Origin: an uncultured Acidimicrobiaceae bacterium
GTDB taxonomy: Bacteria; Actinomycetota; Acidimicrobiia; Acidimicrobiales; UBA10347
NCBI GenBank assembly: GCA_905182135.1
Contig: CAJJAG010000006.1
Span: forward strand, 62,001-126,000
Reading direction: 5' to 3'
Length of the DNA: 64,000 nucleotides
The notes beneath the pieces are model-generated. The model made no database searches. It saw only the letters and a program-made list of their open reading frames with translations, and was not told the DNA's origin. Made by a program: the position numbers and the translations under genes. Shown piece after piece: positions 61,277-64,000 of this stretch (its first letter is position 1; every line of letters starts with the position of its first letter).

Positions 61277-62679
61277 TGGCGAACCAACAAACATCGACAA
61301 CTGCTATGGGCCTCAATGCGGGACAGGCGCGTCTGACGCTAGCCATTGCCGGGTTAGCCGCAATGGCCACATACCTGGACACGACGATCCTATTCGTCGC
61401 GTTTCCTGGCATAACCGCCAGCTTCCAGGATTCATCGACATCGATCCTGTCGTGGGTCTTGAACGCGTACACCATCACTTTTGCCGCCTTACTTGTGCCC
61501 GCCGGCAAGCTCGCAGACCGCCTCGGTCAGCGACTGGCCTTCCTGGTTGGATCAGCTACCTTCTCAGTCGCATCATTGGCTTGCGGGCTTGCCCCATCCG
61601 TCGGATTCCTGATCTTCGCTCGTGTCGTCCAAGGCGCAGGCGCTGCGATTCTGGTCCCTGCTTCGCTCGCCCTAGTGATGGCGGCCTACCCGCGCGACAA
61701 GCTCCCACACGTCATCGCTATCTGGGGTGCCATCGGCGCGTTGTCAGCAGCGCTCGGCCCATCGCTCGGAGCGTTGATCATCAACTCGTTCGGCTGGCGG
61801 TGGGCGTTCTTCATAAACCTTCCCGTCGGCGTCGTCACCATCGCCACCGGAGTTCGTTACCTCCGCGAATCTAAAGACTCGACCGTGCGAATTCCATCAC
61901 CGGTGGGTGTCATCCTGCTCATCATGGCCGCCGGAACACTTCTTTATGGCCTCGTCGAATCCGACAATGTGGGATGGGTAAGCGTCCGAACCATCACCGT
62001 TCTTGTTGTCGGGATCGTTTTGCTAGCAGCGTTCGTTGCACACCAACGCCACACCGACTCTCCGACGCTCGACCCTGAACTGTTCACGCTCCAGAACTTT
62101 CGCTGGGGGAACCTTGCGATGCTCAGTTTCAACGTGTCATTCACTGCCATGTTCTTCGGACTCATCCTGTTCCTGGTGAACGTGTGGGATTGGTCGATCC
62201 TAAAAGCCGGTCTTGCCGTTGCCCCCGGCCCCGCGCTTGCGGCAATCCTTGCAGCCCGGTTCGGGAAGCTCGCAGGCCAAATCGGGCAACGGCCTCTCGT
62301 TATTGCTGGCGGCATCATGGCCGCCGCCAGCGGCATTTACCGAGTGTTGTTCCTCGACGAGAACGTCAACTATCTGGTCGACTTTGCAGTGCCACTTGCC
62401 CTGTCAGCCTTCGCTATTGGCTTGGTCTTTCCCCAGGTCACAAGTGTTGCTCTACAAGCTGTTCCTGCGAACCGGGTTGGCGTTGGAGGCGCAACCACCC
62501 AAGCCGTCCGTCAGTTCGGCGGGTCCCTGGGCGTCGCCCTCACCATCACACTGCTTGGTGCTGCAACGGAGACACTCGACTTGGTCGCCGGCTTCAACCG
62601 CATCTGGTGGCTTGTCGTAGTCGGCGGCATCGTTACCACCTTGTGCGCACTGCCGTTACAAACCGACAAAGTGGCCTAG
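61276..62679 (+). CDS. DHA2-family (EmrB/QacA-type) MFS drug:proton antiporter
   Basis: A 467-residue, fourteen-helix carrier. LDTTILFVAFPGITASF is the helix 1 D1 motif, GKLADRLGQRLAF the A-motif and GAIGALSAALGPSLGALI the antiporter motif. Start GTG 61276 overlaps the FDOR stop by one base. It is the second DHA2 carrier in the window that is coupled to a small enzyme, the other pairing with a metallo-hydrolase. It likely exports a compound altered by the partner enzyme. Confidence 0.84.
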   Translation: MANQQTSTTAMGLNAGQARLTLAIAGLAAMATYLDTTILFVAFPGITASFQDSSTSILSWVLNAYTITFAALLVPAGKLADRLGQRLAFLVGSATFSVASLACGLAPSVGFLIFARVVQGAGAAILVPASLALVMAAYPRDKLPHVIAIWGAIGALSAALGPSLGALIINSFGWRWAFFINLPVGVVTIATGVRYLRESKDSTVRIPSPVGVILLIMAAGTLLYGLVESDNVGWVSVRTITVLVVGIVLLAAFVAHQRHTDSPTLDPELFTLQNFRWGNLAMLSFNVSFTAMFFGLILFLVNVWDWSILKAGLAVAPGPALAAILAARFGKLAGQIGQRPLVIAGGIMAAASGIYRVLFLDENVNYLVDFAVPLALSAFAIGLVFPQVTSVALQAVPANRVGVGGATTQAVRQFGGSLGVALTITLLGAATETLDLVAGFNRIWWLVVVGGIVTTLCALPLQTDKVA

Positions 62680-62847
62680 GACACGACCGAGCATTACGTG
62701 CCGGATCCCTGAACAGCTTCGATCAACTTGCAATGGGGCACATGTCACTCCATGATGACGCTCTTTCGGGATGCGACATAGCTCAACAAGAGCGATGAAG
62801 GAAGCCAGCCATGGAGAGCATTGCAAAAATTAACTCACACTTTGGCG

Positions 62848-63786
62848 TCAGGTGCCAGCCAGTGCTGCGACAACGGGAGCGAAGCTGTCGATGGCGTCAG
62901 ATTGCACGGTCACATAGGAACCTTGCCAGCGTTCGCGCTGCTCGATAAGTTCTTCCACGATCTGATGAACCGAGCCAACAAGCGTGTGTGGGCTCGCCAG
63001 GATCGTGGCCGCATCCATACCCATACCTCCCCCAACCTTTTCGGCGGCAGCTTCGCGATCATCAGTCACGATGGTGACGAACTTCAAGATGCTGATCTCG
63101 ATGTCGTCGAATCGGTCACCAGCAGCGTCGCGCACCCATCCGAGCTTTTCTTCAGTTGCGTCTGCGGACATGGACTTGACGGCTTCGGGACCCACCACGC
63201 CTTCGCCCACGTTGGGGTTCACACCTACGATGTCTGCCATGCGTGCTGCAGTTGACAACACACGCTTACCGCCGCCACCAATAATTATTGGTGGGCCACC
63301 AGCTTGCAACGGCTTGGGAAGACCTTTCATCTCACTGATCGTGTAATGGTCGCCATCATGGGAAAAGGCTTCTTCGCCCCAGAGTCCCTGCAGCACCGTG
63401 ATGCCTTCGATCATGCGATCGATACGAATTCCTGCACGGTCATGAGCCATACCCGTCTGTTCGTAGTCTGTAGTCATCCAGCCAGCGCCCATGCCGACCT
63501 CGAGTCGGCCATCACTTAAGAGGTCTAGGGTCGCCATTTCCTTCGCAAGATATGCCGGATGACGAAAATCGTTGGCGAACACGAGCGCTCCGACACGCAA
63601 TGTTTTCGTCACAGCAGCAGCAGTGGCGAGTGCTGCTATCGGTGCGAGTTGGTCACCAAAATGATCGGGCATCAGCAGCGCTGAATAACCAAGATCCTCG
63701 GCCTTGTTCGCTGTCTCGGTCCACTCTGCAGAAGAACGGGCGCGGGCGGCCATGACGCCAAACCGGAATGGGCGAGTATTTGCCAT
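62848..63786 (-). CDS. F420-dependent-type LLM oxidoreductase (MSMEG_2516-like)
   Basis: A 312-residue luciferase-superfamily protein. It begins FRFGVMAARARSSAEWTETA, with LGYSALLMPDHFGDQLAPIA, LRVGALVFANDFRHPAYLAK and LEVGMGAGWMTTDYEQTGMA, the pattern of the mycobacterial MSMEG_2516-like F420 subgroup. PPIIIGGGGKRVLSTAARMA supplies the phosphate loop. Nothing adjoins it on the same strand. There is no good ribosome site ahead of ATG 63786, so the transcript may be leaderless. Confidence 0.82.
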   Translation of the reverse strand: MANTRPFRFGVMAARARSSAEWTETANKAEDLGYSALLMPDHFGDQLAPIAALATAAAVTKTLRVGALVFANDFRHPAYLAKEMATLDLLSDGRLEVGMGAGWMTTDYEQTGMAHDRAGIRIDRMIEGITVLQGLWGEEAFSHDGDHYTISEMKGLPKPLQAGGPPIIIGGGGKRVLSTAARMADIVGVNPNVGEGVVGPEAVKSMSADATEEKLGWVRDAAGDRFDDIEISILKFVTIVTDDREAAAEKVGGGMGMDAATILASPHTLVGSVHQIVEELIEQRERWQGSYVTVQSDAIDSFAPVVAALAGT

Positions 63787-63798
63787 AGGAGGACACTA

Positions 63799-63912
63799 AT
63801 GGCCGCACATGAAATGCCATCAACACAACTAAGTTGTTCGAAATCTATGCAAGCAGTGCTGTCAGAGCCACGTGCAAGATGGTCGCTGTGTCGTTGTGCC
63901 GCCGGGCGGTAG
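63799..63912 (+). CDS. Possible 37-residue peptide
   Basis: ATG 63799 has a textbook AGGAGG six bases upstream (63787-63792), and the frame runs 37 codons with three cysteines. Divergent from the LLM gene. The peptide has no family features, and the strong ribosome site is the only evidence. Confidence 0.2.
   Translation: MAAHEMPSTQLSCSKSMQAVLSEPRARWSLCRCAAGR
63825..63837. promoter_or_regulatory. Candidate operator upstream of the LLM gene
   Basis: Palindrome ACAACT-A-AGTTGT about 40 bases upstream of the minus-strand LLM start. It overlaps the possible small peptide frame, which argues that at least one of the two is not real. Confidence 0.35.
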
Positions 63913-64000
63913 GTCACAATGACGGCGTAATAAATCGATGGAATCGAGCTAGGTAAGTAGATCGCCAGCGCTAAGAACATGCTGGCGCCGCTCAGCGGCA

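Overview
The window looks like chromosome from a high-GC actinobacterium, most plausibly a marine or host-associated member of the Acidimicrobiia. Supporting signs are a mycothiol gene (mshA), a Rv2466c-type mycothiol-dependent reductase, many luciferase-like (LLM, probably F420- or FMN-dependent) oxidoreductases, an F420-reductase-fold protein, an NDMA-type alcohol dehydrogenase, cytochromes P450 and CaiB-type CoA transferases. The lineage is inferred from gene content only. There are no rRNA genes, CRISPR arrays, transposases or phage genes; one tRNA (Lys, UUU) is present.

Layout. 1-13.3 kb is mainly housekeeping: the N-terminal part of an isochorismate synthase and a MenE-like ligase (menaquinone), threonine ammonia-lyase, a VOC protein, a translationally coupled set (mycothiol-type reductase, YczE-like membrane protein, serine hydrolase) followed by prmA, then tag, an MFS carrier, moaD-mshA-ybjN, a histidine phosphatase, a small zinc-finger-like protein and tRNA-Lys. 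From 13.3 kb to the end the window is accessory catabolism: repeated families of SDRs, LLM oxidoreductases, acyl-CoA dehydrogenases, CoA ligases and transferases, amidohydrolases, medium-chain alcohol dehydrogenases, two P450s, a Baeyer-Villiger monooxygenase and six intact MFS carriers.

The most striking region is 14-17.6 kb. An intact BadH-like 2-hydroxycyclohexanecarboxyl-CoA dehydrogenase sits upstream of two wrecked genes that still read as BadI (ketocyclohexanecarboxyl-CoA ring hydrolase) and AliB (cyclohexanecarboxyl-CoA dehydrogenase). This is a cyclohexanecarboxylate operon caught during decay, next to a TetR regulator. Other remnants are a DHA2 carrier beside tRNA-Lys, a phytanoyl-CoA-dioxygenase tail, an SsuD-like monooxygenase, an SDR tail and an arylsulfatase. 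The window therefore carries a heavy pseudogene load in its accessory part, as expected for a lineage that recently changed niche.

Functional groupings. The cluster 46.0-49.8 kb (two LLM enzymes, enoyl-CoA hydratase, aldo/keto reductase) with flanking acyl-CoA dehydrogenase and CoA transferase looks like a CoA-thioester catabolic module. 32.8-35.6 kb is an alcohol dehydrogenase plus Baeyer-Villiger monooxygenase pair, suited to turning an alcohol into an ester or lactone. Two enzyme plus DHA2-carrier pairs are translationally coupled (21.5-23.8 and 60.8-62.7 kb). Short perfect tandem duplications lie across the stop codons of two different minus-strand genes, which is an uncommon pattern. I see no defence, toxin-antitoxin or natural-product assembly-line system.
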